This document shows positions 36,302 to 44,995 of a stretch of 64,000 nt of DNA, piece after piece. This stretch comes from Estrella lausannensis (lineage in GTDB: Bacteria; Chlamydiota; Chlamydiia; Chlamydiales; Criblamydiaceae), in the NCBI RefSeq assembly GCF_900000175.1, contig NZ_CWGJ01000019.1, forward strand, positions 62,001 through 126,000. The letters run 5' to 3'. The position numbers and the translations under genes are program-made. Below the pieces are notes generated by a model. It did no database searches. It was given only the letters and a program-made list of their open reading frames with translations, and was not told the DNA's origin. Position 1 is the first letter of the stretch. Every line of letters starts with the position of its first letter.

Positions 36302-36624
36302 CCGATTACAGAAAGATTCAAGGAAGTACCTTAAGAGCTTTTACTAAAACTCAAGTAGGGGTGCTTCACTTTTTGATTTGGCCATAAGGCGCGAAAGATA
36401 TTTCAGGAAATAGAAATATCTTTCGCGCCTTATGGCCTGTCTTAAAACTGAAATCGCTTGATTCGCTTGCTAAAAATCCGCAAAATTTTTATGCCCTTTG
36501 CAGGCAATTTAAGAGACTGTTACCGGATTCGGAATTTGTAAACACCCTCTTAGGGTTCTGCTTGATCTAAACTGGAATTTTCGGCAGAGTCCCCAAGAGA
36601 AGCTGATTAAAGAGGAGTATTGTC
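36302..36624. other. Intergenic region with a strong hairpin and promoter-like words
   Basis: It contains the 58-base perfect hairpin listed separately, a second-repeat-like word at about 36509-36540, and overlapping TTGATT-17-CAAAAT (36458-36486) and TTGCTA-17-TATGCC (36467-36495) promoter-like pairs ahead of the coiled-coil gene. No ORF of note. Confidence 0.5.
36380..36437. repeat. Perfect 25-bp stem, 8-base loop hairpin
   Basis: The left arm starts GGCCATAAGGCGCGAAAGAT and is exactly complementary over 25 bases to the right arm ending TTTCGCGCCTTATGGCC, with loop AGGAAATA. No T-run follows on either strand, so it is not a standard intrinsic terminator. It may be a separate small foldback repeat. 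Confidence 0.8.
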
Positions 36625-39360
36625 TTGTCCGGCGAACCCAAAAACCCCACCGCACATTCTCCCAGAGATCTTGAGGAAGAAAAACAAAAGGTCCTCCTGC
36701 TCAAGGAAAAAGCCATCCACCAAAAGAGCTCTCCAACCACATCCGATCGCCCCGAGACCAAAATATCCTTAAAAGAGATCTGCCTCGACCTTAAAAGACG
36801 CCTTGAAAGAATGAAAAAAAAGCTGGCTGAATCGGAAGCGGAAGCCGGCTTACTCCGCGGACACGAGACATTCTTAAAAAACTTGATCCAATCCGGCAAA
36901 GAAGAGCTCGATGCCCAACGAAGAAGGCTGGAAGAGACTTTATCCAAAAACGCCATTCTGGAAAGGGATAGCGCTTTTTTGAAAGAAAAGCTTTTGGAAG
37001 CCTCTAAATCATCCACCAACACCTCACAAGCGCAAAGCGAAAATCAACAGCTACACCTCCAGCTCAAAGAGGCCAAAAACCAAGAAGAGCGGCTCAAGCA
37101 GAGGCTCGAAAAATATCTGGATCTTCTCTCGCTGAGAGAAAAGCAGCTCCTGACTTTCAAAGATTATCAGATTAGCTTTCAGAAAGCGCAAGACACAATC
37201 AAGCATCTAGAACAAGAACTCAAGCATTTAAACGAAGAGCTCCAAGCGTCCAGACACCAAGTCGAAAAGCAGGAAGCGTCGCTTGAGGAAAAGAAAAAGC
37301 ATAGCGAACAGCTCGAGCGGGCCATCCAGTTCTTAAGGGAAAGAAACGAAGAAGCTCAACTGGAAACGAAAAATCTAGAAGAGGAGCTTCAGACCTCCCA
37401 GTCTCTGCTCGACGAAACGAGACGAACCTTAAGAGACTCTTCAGCAAGCTTAAGCGAAATCAAAAATGCCCTGCAAGAGGCCCATCAGGAAAAGGAACAG
37501 ATCGCCCAAGAGATGAAAGCGGTCAAAACAGAATTGGAACACGCCTCCTCCTCCATCCAGTCGTTGAAAGAGGAAAACAACTCCCTTATTGATCAAAACA
37601 GGGACTTAGCCGAAAGAGTACACTCTCTTACCAAAGAGAGGGATGAAAAACTCTCGCAGCTGCATTCTCAGCAGGGCGAACTCGATGCCTTGAAAAATGA
37701 GAAGGAGAGAATAGCGCGTCAGCAATCTTCTTTAGTCAAAGAAGTCGAGGATTTCAAAAACCGTCTGGACTTCAAACAACAGGAAGTGGAGCGCCTTAAA
37801 AAAGAGGGGTTGGAGCTTGCCGGGGAAAACGAGGAGATCAAACAGGAGCTCTCCCGAACCAATGCGGAATGGGCAAAAGCGCAAGAAGAAAACACACGTT
37901 GTACAAAAGAACAGATGCGTGCTCTTCAAGATTTCAAAGAGGCTGAAGAGGAAAGGATGCTTCTCGAGGGCCAATTCAAGGAACTAAAGGAGCGTGTAGC
38001 CCAGGCGATTTCAGCGAAAGAGAACCTTGAATCGGCGACCCAGGAAAAAGACCGCCTGATCGAAAAACTGCAAAGCGAAATCGAAGCGTATCGCGATGAA
38101 GTGCTGCAGCACAAGGAAGTATACTCCGAAATCAAAATTCTCAAAGAATTGAAAGAAGAGGCCGAGAATAACCTCAATAAAACTTTAGAGGAAAGACAGC
38201 TTCACGAGAATCGAATCCAGTCTTTAGAGCAAGAAATCCTCTCTCGAAGCGAAAACCAGGCTTCTCTTGCGATGGAGCTTCATAACTTGCAAGAAGAACT
38301 TACCAAGTCATTGGAAGCTTTGCAGGAGAAAGAGGCTTTTAGCCTAGATCTATCCAAAGAGAAGGGCTGCCTTGCCGAAGAGCTCAGGCTTGCCCAGGAA
38401 ATGATAAGGCACGAGACCAAGCAAAAAGAAGAAGAGCAAGCACGGGCTGAACTCATAGAAAGCGAGCTTCGGGAAAAAACCCAGGTTATTTCCGCCCTGC
38501 AAGAGCAATTGCAGGAGATGAAATATCAACATGACGCCAAAGGGCGTGATCTCGAAAAGAGCGCGCAAGCCACCTCGTTCCTTCAGAAAGAGTTGATAGA
38601 CAAACAGCGTGAACTGGAGCAGGTGCAGTCGGAGGTGCTCGAAAAAATCAAGGCCATTGAAGAGTTGCGAGGCTCTCTGTCGAGGATGGGGCTTGAGAAA
38701 AAAGCCCAGGACGACGAGCTCCGCGAGCTTAAGAGAAAATACGACGAGAGCGAAGCAAAAGCGCAGCACGCACAGCAGCACCTTGGCAAAAAAGTCAGGG
38801 AGGCGACGCTTTTGAACGAATCGCTTGAGACGAATAAAAAAGAGCTCGAATCACTTCAGGCGGGAATCAAAGATTATGAAAGCCGTCTCACGAAATTGCA
38901 GAAAGAGCATGAGGCCAATACCCATGAGCGTGAGGCGATCGAAAGCAAACTGAAGGAAATCACCTTCTCCTTTGAATCGCGTGTGAAGGAGTGGGAGACA
39001 AAATATTTCAAAATGCATGAGGCTTGCCTTAAGCTGGAAGAGCAAAACAGGACTCTTAGACAGCAAAAAGAGAAGTTTGACCAATTCCAAAACCTTCTTT
39101 CAAACTTAGGATCGGTCATGGGTGCCCCGGTCGGTATCACCCAGCCGACCAGCTTGCTTCAAGATCCTCCGCAAAAGGAGATCCTGCCGCTTGAGATCAA
39201 TCTCGCCAAGCCCGTAATTTCCGAAGAGATCAAAGAACCCGAACAGGATAAGGCAAAAGAAGAGCCTTCAAAAGAAGAGCCTACGAAGCAAAATCCTTAT
39301 AAAAACCTCTTTGATTACAACCCTCCTCATCCCAAGATGAAGTCCAACTTCTTTGATTAG
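36625..39360 (+). CDS. Long myosin-like coiled-coil protein
   Basis: A 911-residue protein that is coiled coil from about residue 45 to 830, with heptad-rich Glu/Lys/Gln/Leu sequence. A short Pro-rich, acidic C-terminus ends NPPHPKMKSNFFD. It starts with TTG at 36625, supported by AGAGGAG at 36611-36617; no nearby ATG fits. No signal peptide or membrane helix is seen. ruvC follows after six bases, so the three genes are probably co-transcribed. It may be structural, for example in cell division or envelope organisation, or an exported protein. Similarity to myosins or SMC proteins would be compositional only. Confidence 0.83.
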   Translation: MSGEPKNPTAHSPRDLEEEKQKVLLLKEKAIHQKSSPTTSDRPETKISLKEICLDLKRRLERMKKKLAESEAEAGLLRGHETFLKNLIQSGKEELDAQRRRLEETLSKNAILERDSAFLKEKLLEASKSSTNTSQAQSENQQLHLQLKEAKNQEERLKQRLEKYLDLLSLREKQLLTFKDYQISFQKAQDTIKHLEQELKHLNEELQASRHQVEKQEASLEEKKKHSEQLERAIQFLRERNEEAQLETKNLEEELQTSQSLLDETRRTLRDSSASLSEIKNALQEAHQEKEQIAQEMKAVKTELEHASSSIQSLKEENNSLIDQNRDLAERVHSLTKERDEKLSQLHSQQGELDALKNEKERIARQQSSLVKEVEDFKNRLDFKQQEVERLKKEGLELAGENEEIKQELSRTNAEWAKAQEENTRCTKEQMRALQDFKEAEEERMLLEGQFKELKERVAQAISAKENLESATQEKDRLIEKLQSEIEAYRDEVLQHKEVYSEIKILKELKEEAENNLNKTLEERQLHENRIQSLEQEILSRSENQASLAMELHNLQEELTKSLEALQEKEAFSLDLSKEKGCLAEELRLAQEMIRHETKQKEEEQARAELIESELREKTQVISALQEQLQEMKYQHDAKGRDLEKSAQATSFLQKELIDKQRELEQVQSEVLEKIKAIEELRGSLSRMGLEKKAQDDELRELKRKYDESEAKAQHAQQHLGKKVREATLLNESLETNKKELESLQAGIKDYESRLTKLQKEHEANTHEREAIESKLKEITFSFESRVKEWETKYFKMHEACLKLEEQNRTLRQQKEKFDQFQNLLSNLGSVMGAPVGITQPTSLLQDPPQKEILPLEINLAKPVISEEIKEPEQDKAKEEPSKEEPTKQNPYKNLFDYNPPHPKMKSNFFD

Positions 39361-39366
39361 TACTAG

Positions 39367-39888
39367 ATGAACAGAGAAAAAAAAAGCACCGTCATCTTAG
39401 GGATAGATCCAGGGACACAAGTCACCGGCTATGGGGTGATCCATCTTACAGAAAGGGGAATGGAGGCTGTTGACTTTGGGTGCATAAGACCGAAAGCCTC
39501 GCTCTCCCTGCACGATAAATACCTTCTCATTTTCAATGGGGTCTCTCATCTCCTGGACACGTTCCAACCTATAGCCCTGGCCATTGAGACGCAATTTGTG
39601 AAAATCAACCCTTCAAGCGCTCTCAAGCTGGGAATGGCGAGGGGCTCTATTATTGTAGCGGCACGGATGCGAGGTATCGAAGTGGTCGAGTACGCGCCAA
39701 CGGTTGCTAAAAAATCGATTACCGGAACCGGGCGTGCTTCCAAAGAACAGGTTCAGGGTATGACGCAGAAGATTTTAAAACTGGACAAACTTCCGACGCC
39801 GGAAGATGCCGCCGATGCGCTCAGCATCGCCATATGCCATGCCAACCGGATGCATTTTAAAAGCACGGTTGTATCCCATTTATTGTAA
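39367..39888 (+). CDS. ruvC: Holliday junction resolvase RuvC
   Basis: Endonuclease that cuts Holliday junctions made during recombination repair, working with RuvAB. Of 173 residues, the RNase-H-like acidic residues are visible: Asp14 in LGIDPGTQVTGYG, Glu in LAIETQFVKINPSS and the pair in PEDAADALSIAICH. Length is normal. It is six bases after the coiled-coil gene and 12 bases before ruvA. The ruvC-ruvA pairing is also found in Chlamydia. Confidence 0.96.
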   Translation: MNREKKSTVILGIDPGTQVTGYGVIHLTERGMEAVDFGCIRPKASLSLHDKYLLIFNGVSHLLDTFQPIALAIETQFVKINPSSALKLGMARGSIIVAARMRGIEVVEYAPTVAKKSITGTGRASKEQVQGMTQKILKLDKLPTPEDAADALSIAICHANRMHFKSTVVSHLL

Positions 39889-39900
39889 AAAGGACTTCTC

Positions 39901-40500
39901 ATGTACGCCTACATCAAAGGAACCGTCACTCATATCTCCTCCGTCTATGCTGTCTTGGAAACGGGCGGCGTGGGCTACCAGATCTATATCCCGGCAAACG
40001 CCATCTCTAGACTGCCCCCCAAAGGATCGGAAGCTCTGCTCTACACCTCCTTTATCGTTAGGGAACAGTCCCAGCAGCTTTTCGGATTTGTCACAGAGGG
40101 TGAGAAGGAGCTTTTTGAAGTTCTGCTCAATGTCTCGGGGATCGGCCCCAAAACAGCGATCAGCCTGATCGGCCATATGAATTATCATGAATTTGTCGAT
40201 GCCGTAAAAAACGAAGACATCAAAAAAATCTGCCGCGTCCCGGGCATCGGCAAAAAGACGGCGGAGAGGCTCTTTTTGGAAATTCGGGACAAACTCCCGT
40301 CTCTCTACGGAATAGACCCCTCCCATTTCCAGATCAAGAAAGGATCTCCCGATGAAATCATCATCCAGGATGCCATCTCAGGACTGATCAATTTAGGGTA
40401 TAACCAGAGTATGGCGAGCAAAGCAGTTCAGAAGGTGATGGAGACCCATCAGGGAATAGGCCTGGCTGAACTCATCACCCTTTCACTTAAAGGGATTTAA
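39901..40500 (+). CDS. ruvA: Holliday junction branch migration complex subunit RuvA
   Basis: Binds four-way junctions and loads RuvB. The 199 residues show the N-terminal OB fold (MYAYIKGTVTHISSVYAVLE), two helix-hairpin-helix motifs (VSGIGPKTAISLIG and VPGIGKKTAERLFLEIRDKL) and a C-terminal RuvB-binding domain with ISGLINLGYNQSMASKAVQK. No ruvB gene lies in the window, as expected where ruvB is unlinked. The stop codon directly abuts palindromic repeat copy D. Confidence 0.96.
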   Translation: MYAYIKGTVTHISSVYAVLETGGVGYQIYIPANAISRLPPKGSEALLYTSFIVREQSQQLFGFVTEGEKELFEVLLNVSGIGPKTAISLIGHMNYHEFVDAVKNEDIKKICRVPGIGKKTAERLFLEIRDKLPSLYGIDPSHFQIKKGSPDEIIIQDAISGLINLGYNQSMASKAVQKVMETHQGIGLAELITLSLKGI

Positions 40501-40663
40501 TATACCGAAAGTGTCTCAAAATTTGGTTTTTGGCAAAGAGAAAGCTCTCGCGATTGAATGATCGTAAGCCACCTAATATTAGAAATATGAGGTGGCTTAC
40601 GATCATTCAATCTCGAGGCTTTCTCAAAGCCAAAATCCCAAGTTTTGAGACACTTTCGGTATA
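40501..40663. repeat. Palindromic repeat, full copy D (163 bp)
   Basis: The best preserved copy: ends TATACCGAAAGTGTCTCAAA and its near-perfect mirror GTTTTGAGACACTTTCGGTATA's inner part, with inner stem words GATTGAATGATCGTAAGCCA and TGGCTTACGATCATTCAATC around AATATTAGAAATATG. It sits immediately after the ruvA stop and before a convergent small gene. Confidence 0.9.
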
Positions 40664-40703
40664 GAGCCAGGCCTCATAAAACGGCAGAGTTAAGAGACAG
40701 TCT

Positions 40704-41024
40704 CTAAGACAAGATACTAGAAAAAAGAGAAATCGAATGAACTTGCAACTTGGCCGCATTCACTGGAGCAAAAAAGCCAAAAACCGAAAGAGGAATATTC
40801 GCCAAATTCGATACCCAACTAAAAGTACTCAATCTAATCTCAGCCATGAAAATTTCAGACTGGAATAAGGTCAACGTAGCGGCAAGGGCTAGAAAACTCG
40901 CTTTCGCAACATTGACAATCGTCATAATCACCTGTACAGGAATGTTGACTACATGACAAACCGCCAGGGAGGCTCTCGTTCCGAAAGATACTTCATCATA
41001 TGAAAAATTAAAGTCGCAAATCAT
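40704..41024 (-). CDS. Small hydrophobic protein, unknown
   Basis: A 106-residue frame with two hydrophobic stretches (CHVVNIPVQVIMTIVNVAKASFLALAATLTLF and about residues 68-85). No family recognised. An AAAAAAAGG word precedes the ATG. It sits 25 bases before the nth stop on the same strand, downstream of mnmE-nth, and ends close to repeat D. The sequence looks protein-like (two spaced membrane helices, no low complexity), but it could be a chance frame. Confidence 0.45.
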   Translation of the reverse strand: MICDFNFSYDEVSFGTRASLAVCHVVNIPVQVIMTIVNVAKASFLALAATLTLFQSEIFMAEIRLSTFSWVSNLANIPLSVFGFFAPVNAAKLQVHSISLFSSILS

Positions 41025-41049
41025 AAAAACCTTTTTTTAAAATTTTAGT

Positions 41050-41682
41050 TTAATTAGAGTCACTTTTAAGAAACGTGCAAATCGGACACTCCTCCGCCAG
41101 ATGATTTCTGGCCTTGCAAAAGGTCCGTCCAAAATAGATCATTTGCAAATGCAGTTTCGCCCATTTACTTTTGGGAAAAACAGCCTTTAAGTCCACTTCT
41201 GTCTCCTTAACATCTTTTCCTCGGCTTAACCCCCACCTTTTGGCCAGGCGATGAATATGCGTGTCCACCGGAAAGGCTGGCTTATGAAAAGCCTGACACA
41301 TGACCACGGAGGCTGTCTTATGACCAACTCCGGGCAGAGACTCCAGTTCTTCAAAAGTTGAAGGGACCTCTCCACCCCATCCATCCACAAGCATCCTGGA
41401 AAGTTTGACTATCGCTTTGGCTTTCGTATTGAAAAGACCGATTGTGCGGATCAACTCCCGAACCTCCGCCTCTTCAAGCTCGGCCATCTTAAAAGGGGTG
41501 GGGGCTCTCTGAAAAAGACGGGGCGTCACTTTGTTGACCGCCGCATCTGTCGCCTGAGCTGAAAGCAGGGTGGCGATCAGTAAAGTAAAGGGATCACTAT
41601 GTTTGAGAGGGATTTCAGGATCAGGAAAGCAGCGGTTTAAAATCTTGGCGATGGCAGCGGCTTTTCTTTTTTTATCCATCAT
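41050..41682 (-). CDS. nth: Endonuclease III (DNA glycosylase/AP lyase)
   Basis: Base-excision repair enzyme that removes oxidised pyrimidines. Visible are LLSAQATDAAVNKVTPRLF, the helix-hairpin-helix LPGVGHKTASVV with the catalytic Lys, and VDTHIHRLAKRWG with the catalytic Asp. At the C-terminus only three Cys appear in FCKARNHLAEECPICTFLK: spacing C-x9-C-x2-C and no fourth Cys, so the usual C-x6-C-x2-C-x5-C [4Fe-4S] site is incomplete. Start overlaps the mnmE stop. nth next to mnmE is chlamydial gene order. Confidence 0.93.
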   Translation of the reverse strand: MMDKKRKAAAIAKILNRCFPDPEIPLKHSDPFTLLIATLLSAQATDAAVNKVTPRLFQRAPTPFKMAELEEAEVRELIRTIGLFNTKAKAIVKLSRMLVDGWGGEVPSTFEELESLPGVGHKTASVVMCQAFHKPAFPVDTHIHRLAKRWGLSRGKDVKETEVDLKAVFPKSKWAKLHLQMIYFGRTFCKARNHLAEECPICTFLKSDSN

Positions 41683-43055
41683 TTTCCGATGCAGAACGTT
41701 GAAAATATTTTCGTCAGCATATCTTCGGTGACATTCAACCCGATGATGCGGCCGAGCGAACTTAAAGACTGCCGCATGTCAAACGCGATGAATTCCGGTG
41801 ACACCCCGCCTTTAAGCCCCAGCACCACCTTCTCAAGTGACTCTCTTGCCTCGTCAAGCGCCTCTTTATGCCGGACGGAGGTGAGGACAACCTCTTCTTT
41901 GGACGGCGCTCCCCGCTCAAACACCACTGTGCCGATCATTTCCGTCAGGGTGTCGATCCCCTCCCCCCTTTGCGCAGAGACCCGGACATTGTGGGAAAAC
42001 CAATCTGTTTCGATGGGAGGATGAGGCAGGTCGACTTTATTCCAAACCGCGATCACCTTCCTTCCGGAGAGTTTTTTGCACAGTTCAGCATCCAAAGCGC
42101 TATGCCCAAGCGTTGCGTCAAGTACGTACAAAATCACGTCGGCGTCGTCTATTGCCGAATGGGTGCGACGAATCCCCTCTTTTTCGATCGCTTCGACGGC
42201 TTCGCGAATACCGGCCGTATCCACCAGCTTGATGTTAAGGCCTGCAAGGCGCATATGATCTTCCAGAACATCTCTTGTCGTTCCGGGAATATCGGAAACG
42301 ATCGCCCGATCCTTTCCGAGAAGGGCATTTAAAAGAGAGGATTTACCGGCATTGGGGCTGCCGATAAGACAGAGTGAAACCCCTTCATGGATGATCCGTC
42401 CGTCATGGTAGGTTGCGATCAGGCGGTCCATCGCGGAAGCGATGGTTTCCAAATCGTTAATTACTTCCTCCATCGGGGCAAATTCCAGTCCCTCGTCAGG
42501 AAAGTCAACCCATGCTTCCAAAATGGCATAAACGCGGATCAACTCTCTCTCAAACTCGCGCACCCGTTCCGAAAGACGGCCCTGAAGCTGGTTTTCGGCG
42601 GAATTGAGAGCCCTCTCATTTTTTGCCATGATGAGTTCCTGAATCGCTTCGGCCTGAGTGAGGTCGACTTTACCATTCATGAACGCTTTGAATGTGAACT
42701 CTCCGGGGCTTGCCGCTCTGGCTCCCGCCTTCAAGACAACTTCAAGAACTTTTTTGGTGATTAAACTGCCGCCGTGGCAAAAAATTTCGACAGTATCCTC
42801 TCCCGTAAAGGACCTTGGACCTTTCATAGGCAGTAGCAGCACCTCATCGACACGGGATCCTGCCCCGTCTTTGATATAGCCAAAATGGGCGGTGTGAGAT
42901 CGGTAATTTTTGACCGGTCCAGAAAAGACTCTTTCAGCCACATCGAAAGCCTGCTGGCCTGAAATGCGGATCATGGCCACTCCTCCCTCTCCAGGAGGAG
43001 TCGCGATAGCGGCTACTGTTTCACCGGGTTGGTAGGCTTGATGCGTAAATTCCAT
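41679..43055 (-). CDS. mnmE: tRNA modification GTPase MnmE
   Basis: With MnmG installs the 5-carboxymethylaminomethyl group on wobble uridine. The N-terminal tetrahydrofolate-binding domain starts AIATPPGEGGVAMIRISG. The inserted G domain has GSPNAGKSSLLNALLG (G1), DIPGTTRDVLEDH (G2), VDTAGIRE (G3) and NKVDLP (G4). The C-terminal FCIGK holds the essential Cys. The 458 residues are typical. It is coupled to nth by ATGA and divergent from psd, with both promoters in an 81-base gap. Confidence 0.97.
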   Translation of the reverse strand: MEFTHQAYQPGETVAAIATPPGEGGVAMIRISGQQAFDVAERVFSGPVKNYRSHTAHFGYIKDGAGSRVDEVLLLPMKGPRSFTGEDTVEIFCHGGSLITKKVLEVVLKAGARAASPGEFTFKAFMNGKVDLTQAEAIQELIMAKNERALNSAENQLQGRLSERVREFERELIRVYAILEAWVDFPDEGLEFAPMEEVINDLETIASAMDRLIATYHDGRIIHEGVSLCLIGSPNAGKSSLLNALLGKDRAIVSDIPGTTRDVLEDHMRLAGLNIKLVDTAGIREAVEAIEKEGIRRTHSAIDDADVILYVLDATLGHSALDAELCKKLSGRKVIAVWNKVDLPHPPIETDWFSHNVRVSAQRGEGIDTLTEMIGTVVFERGAPSKEEVVLTSVRHKEALDEARESLEKVVLGLKGGVSPEFIAFDMRQSLSSLGRIIGLNVTEDMLTKIFSTFCIGK

Positions 43056-43062
43056 AAAAAAA

Positions 43063-43091
43063 TTGAAAGTTTATTAACAAAACAATATAAC
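43063..43091 (+). promoter_or_regulatory. Predicted sigma-70-type promoter of psd
   Basis: TTGAAA at 43063-43068 and TATAAC at 43086-43091, spacer 17 bases, 45 bases before the psd ATG. The -35 box lies only eight bases from the divergent mnmE start. Confidence 0.55.
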
Positions 43092-43136
43092 AAATGGTAT
43101 TCATTTTAAAAAATCTAAAAAGCAAGCCAAAATTTT

Positions 43137-44039
43137 ATGACGCCGATTTTCTACATCAACCGCGAGACGGGAAAAAGAGAAAAGGAAGAGGTTTTTGGAG
43201 AACGAGCGATCTCTTTTCTCTACGGAGGATCCAAGGCGGGCTCTTTCATCCAGAACCTCGTTTCCAAAATCCCCCTCTTTTCGACACTCTATGGCTGCTT
43301 GCAGTCCTCCGCTTTGAGCAAGGGAAAGGTAACCGCGTTTATCGACAAATACGGCGTCAACACCACTGAGTTTGAAAAGGCACCGCAAGAATTTCAATCC
43401 TTCAACGATTTTTTCACCAGAAAACTAAAAAAAGAAGCGCGCCCCATCAGCGAAGGCGACAATGTCGCGATCATACCGGCCGACGGACGTTTCCTTTTCT
43501 ACTCCAACATATCGGAAGAGAAAAATTTCATCGTGAAGGGAAAGCAGTTTGACCTGAAAAGTTTCCTGAACGATGAAGCTCTGGCTAAAGAATATGAGGG
43601 GGGCGCCCTGGTTCTTGGAAGGCTGTGCCCCGTCGACTATCACCGTTTCCATTTTCCGGTCTCGGGAGTGGCCGAAAGCCCCAAGCTCATCAATGGTCCG
43701 TTGTTTTCAGTAAACCCCTTCGCCGTGCGTCAAAACATCAATATCCTCTTCGAGAACAAACGCTACGTCACAAAAATTGAAACAACCGCTTTTCAACAAG
43801 TACTGCTCGTTGAAATCGGCGCTACTTTTGTTGGCAAAGTCGTCAGCACCTTTTCTCCTGGAAAGCCCGTCGAAAAAGGGGACGAGAAAGGATATTTTTC
43901 ATTTGGGGGATCTGCTGTCGCCCTTCTCTTCAAAAGGGGCACGCTGCTTATCGAAAAAGATCTTCTTCAAGGAACTGAAGAAGGGCTTGAAGTGCTCTGC
44001 AAAATGGGGCAACCTCTTGGCAAGGCAGCCCCTGAATAA
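43137..44039 (+). CDS. psd: Phosphatidylserine decarboxylase proenzyme
   Basis: Makes phosphatidylethanolamine; membrane-associated and self-cleaving to form a pyruvoyl group. The 300 residues show PADGRF with Asp116, CPVDYHRFHFPVSG with His169 and His172, and the processing site FSFGGSAVALLF with Ser259 as pyruvoyl precursor (GGS instead of the LGST of other classes). Conserved neighbourhood nth-mnmE-psd-secA supports a chlamydial origin. The stop lies three bases from the convergent Bax-inhibitor gene. Confidence 0.95.
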   Translation: MTPIFYINRETGKREKEEVFGERAISFLYGGSKAGSFIQNLVSKIPLFSTLYGCLQSSALSKGKVTAFIDKYGVNTTEFEKAPQEFQSFNDFFTRKLKKEARPISEGDNVAIIPADGRFLFYSNISEEKNFIVKGKQFDLKSFLNDEALAKEYEGGALVLGRLCPVDYHRFHFPVSGVAESPKLINGPLFSVNPFAVRQNINILFENKRYVTKIETTAFQQVLLVEIGATFVGKVVSTFSPGKPVEKGDEKGYFSFGGSAVALLFKRGTLLIEKDLLQGTEEGLEVLCKMGQPLGKAAPE

Positions 44040-44042
44040 AAT

Positions 44043-44783
44043 TTAGCGGTTGTCGCGCAGCTTGGCGAGGAGCCTCAAAAACTCAATATAAAGCCAAACC
44101 AAGGTGACCATCAGCGCAAAGCTTCCGTACCACTCCATATATTTGGGCGCACCCATCGCACTCCCTTTCTCAATGAAGTCAAAGTCCATCACCAAGTTGA
44201 AGGCGGCGACGCCGACTACAAAGATACTGAACAAGATTCCAAAAGGACCGCTGCCGAAAATAAACTGCATGCCAACGCCAAAGAATGACAAGACGATGCC
44301 GATCAGATAGACAAGGGCGATGCCTCCTGTCGCTGCGACAACAATCATCTTAAACGTCTCAGTCACTCGGATCAGTCCCGACTGGTAGGCCATGAGCATG
44401 GCAAAGAGGGTTCCGAATGTTAAGCAGGCAGCCTGAAAGACAATTCCCGAATAGGATTGCTCAAAAATGGCCGAGATGCCTCCGATAAAAAGGCCTTCTG
44501 CCAAAGCGTATAGAGGTGCTGTAATGGGAGCCCACTCTTTTTTGAACACCGTGGCAAGCGACAGGACAAATCCGACAATCGCTCCACCGATCATCCAGGG
44601 AGTCACCGCTGCGGGGTTTCCGGTCTCGGAAAATTTAAGCCATGTATAACCGGCAGTGAGCATCACGAGCAGAAGTGAGATCAGCGTTTTGAAGATCACC
44701 CCCTGCACTGTCATTCTTTCGCCACCATACACTCTCGATCCGTAGTACAGATCATCGGGCAAGGTCGGGTTTGACGATCTCAT
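44043..44783 (-). CDS. Bax inhibitor-1/YccA family membrane protein
   Basis: Predicted 246-residue inner-membrane protein with seven helices. The family's C-terminal block is present (FNLVMDFDFIEKGSAMGAPK, then YMEWYGSFALMVTLVWLYIEFLRL). A longer frame reaches 44909, but the ATG at 44783 is preceded by AAGGAGGAATTTC, an ideal ribosome-binding site, so it is preferred. Relatives include calcium-leak channels and the FtsH-associated YccA. A role here is not determined. It interrupts the psd-secA neighbourhood. Confidence 0.9.
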   Translation of the reverse strand: MRSSNPTLPDDLYYGSRVYGGERMTVQGVIFKTLISLLLVMLTAGYTWLKFSETGNPAAVTPWMIGGAIVGFVLSLATVFKKEWAPITAPLYALAEGLFIGGISAIFEQSYSGIVFQAACLTFGTLFAMLMAYQSGLIRVTETFKMIVVAATGGIALVYLIGIVLSFFGVGMQFIFGSGPFGILFSIFVVGVAAFNLVMDFDFIEKGSAMGAPKYMEWYGSFALMVTLVWLYIEFLRLLAKLRDNR

Positions 44784-44923
44784 GAAATTCCTCCTTCCTT
44801 CAGGGTCAATTCTTGCAAAAACTATACTCTTCTCCCGATTTCCTGCCAAATCCCGCCGGCTGCCAAACCGCCAAAACCGGCAACCGCCAAAACCGGCTGA
44901 AACGACCAAAAATCAAAACAAAA

Positions 44924-44952
44924 TTGACACAAACAATTTAAAGTTGTATGAT
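44924..44952 (+). promoter_or_regulatory. Near-consensus sigma-70-type promoter
   Basis: TTGACA at 44924-44929 and TATGAT at 44947-44952 are exactly 17 bases apart; the ATG follows at 44996. This is the closest match to consensus in the window and suggests strong expression of the 715-residue protein. Confidence 0.7.
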
Positions 44953-44995
44953 CGTTCAGTATATATATTAATCAATCCTATTTTAAAGGTGTTTT

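Noticed and set aside
36625..39360. SMC or RecN ATPase
   Set aside because: No Walker A or Walker B motif at either end; the similarity is coiled-coil composition only.
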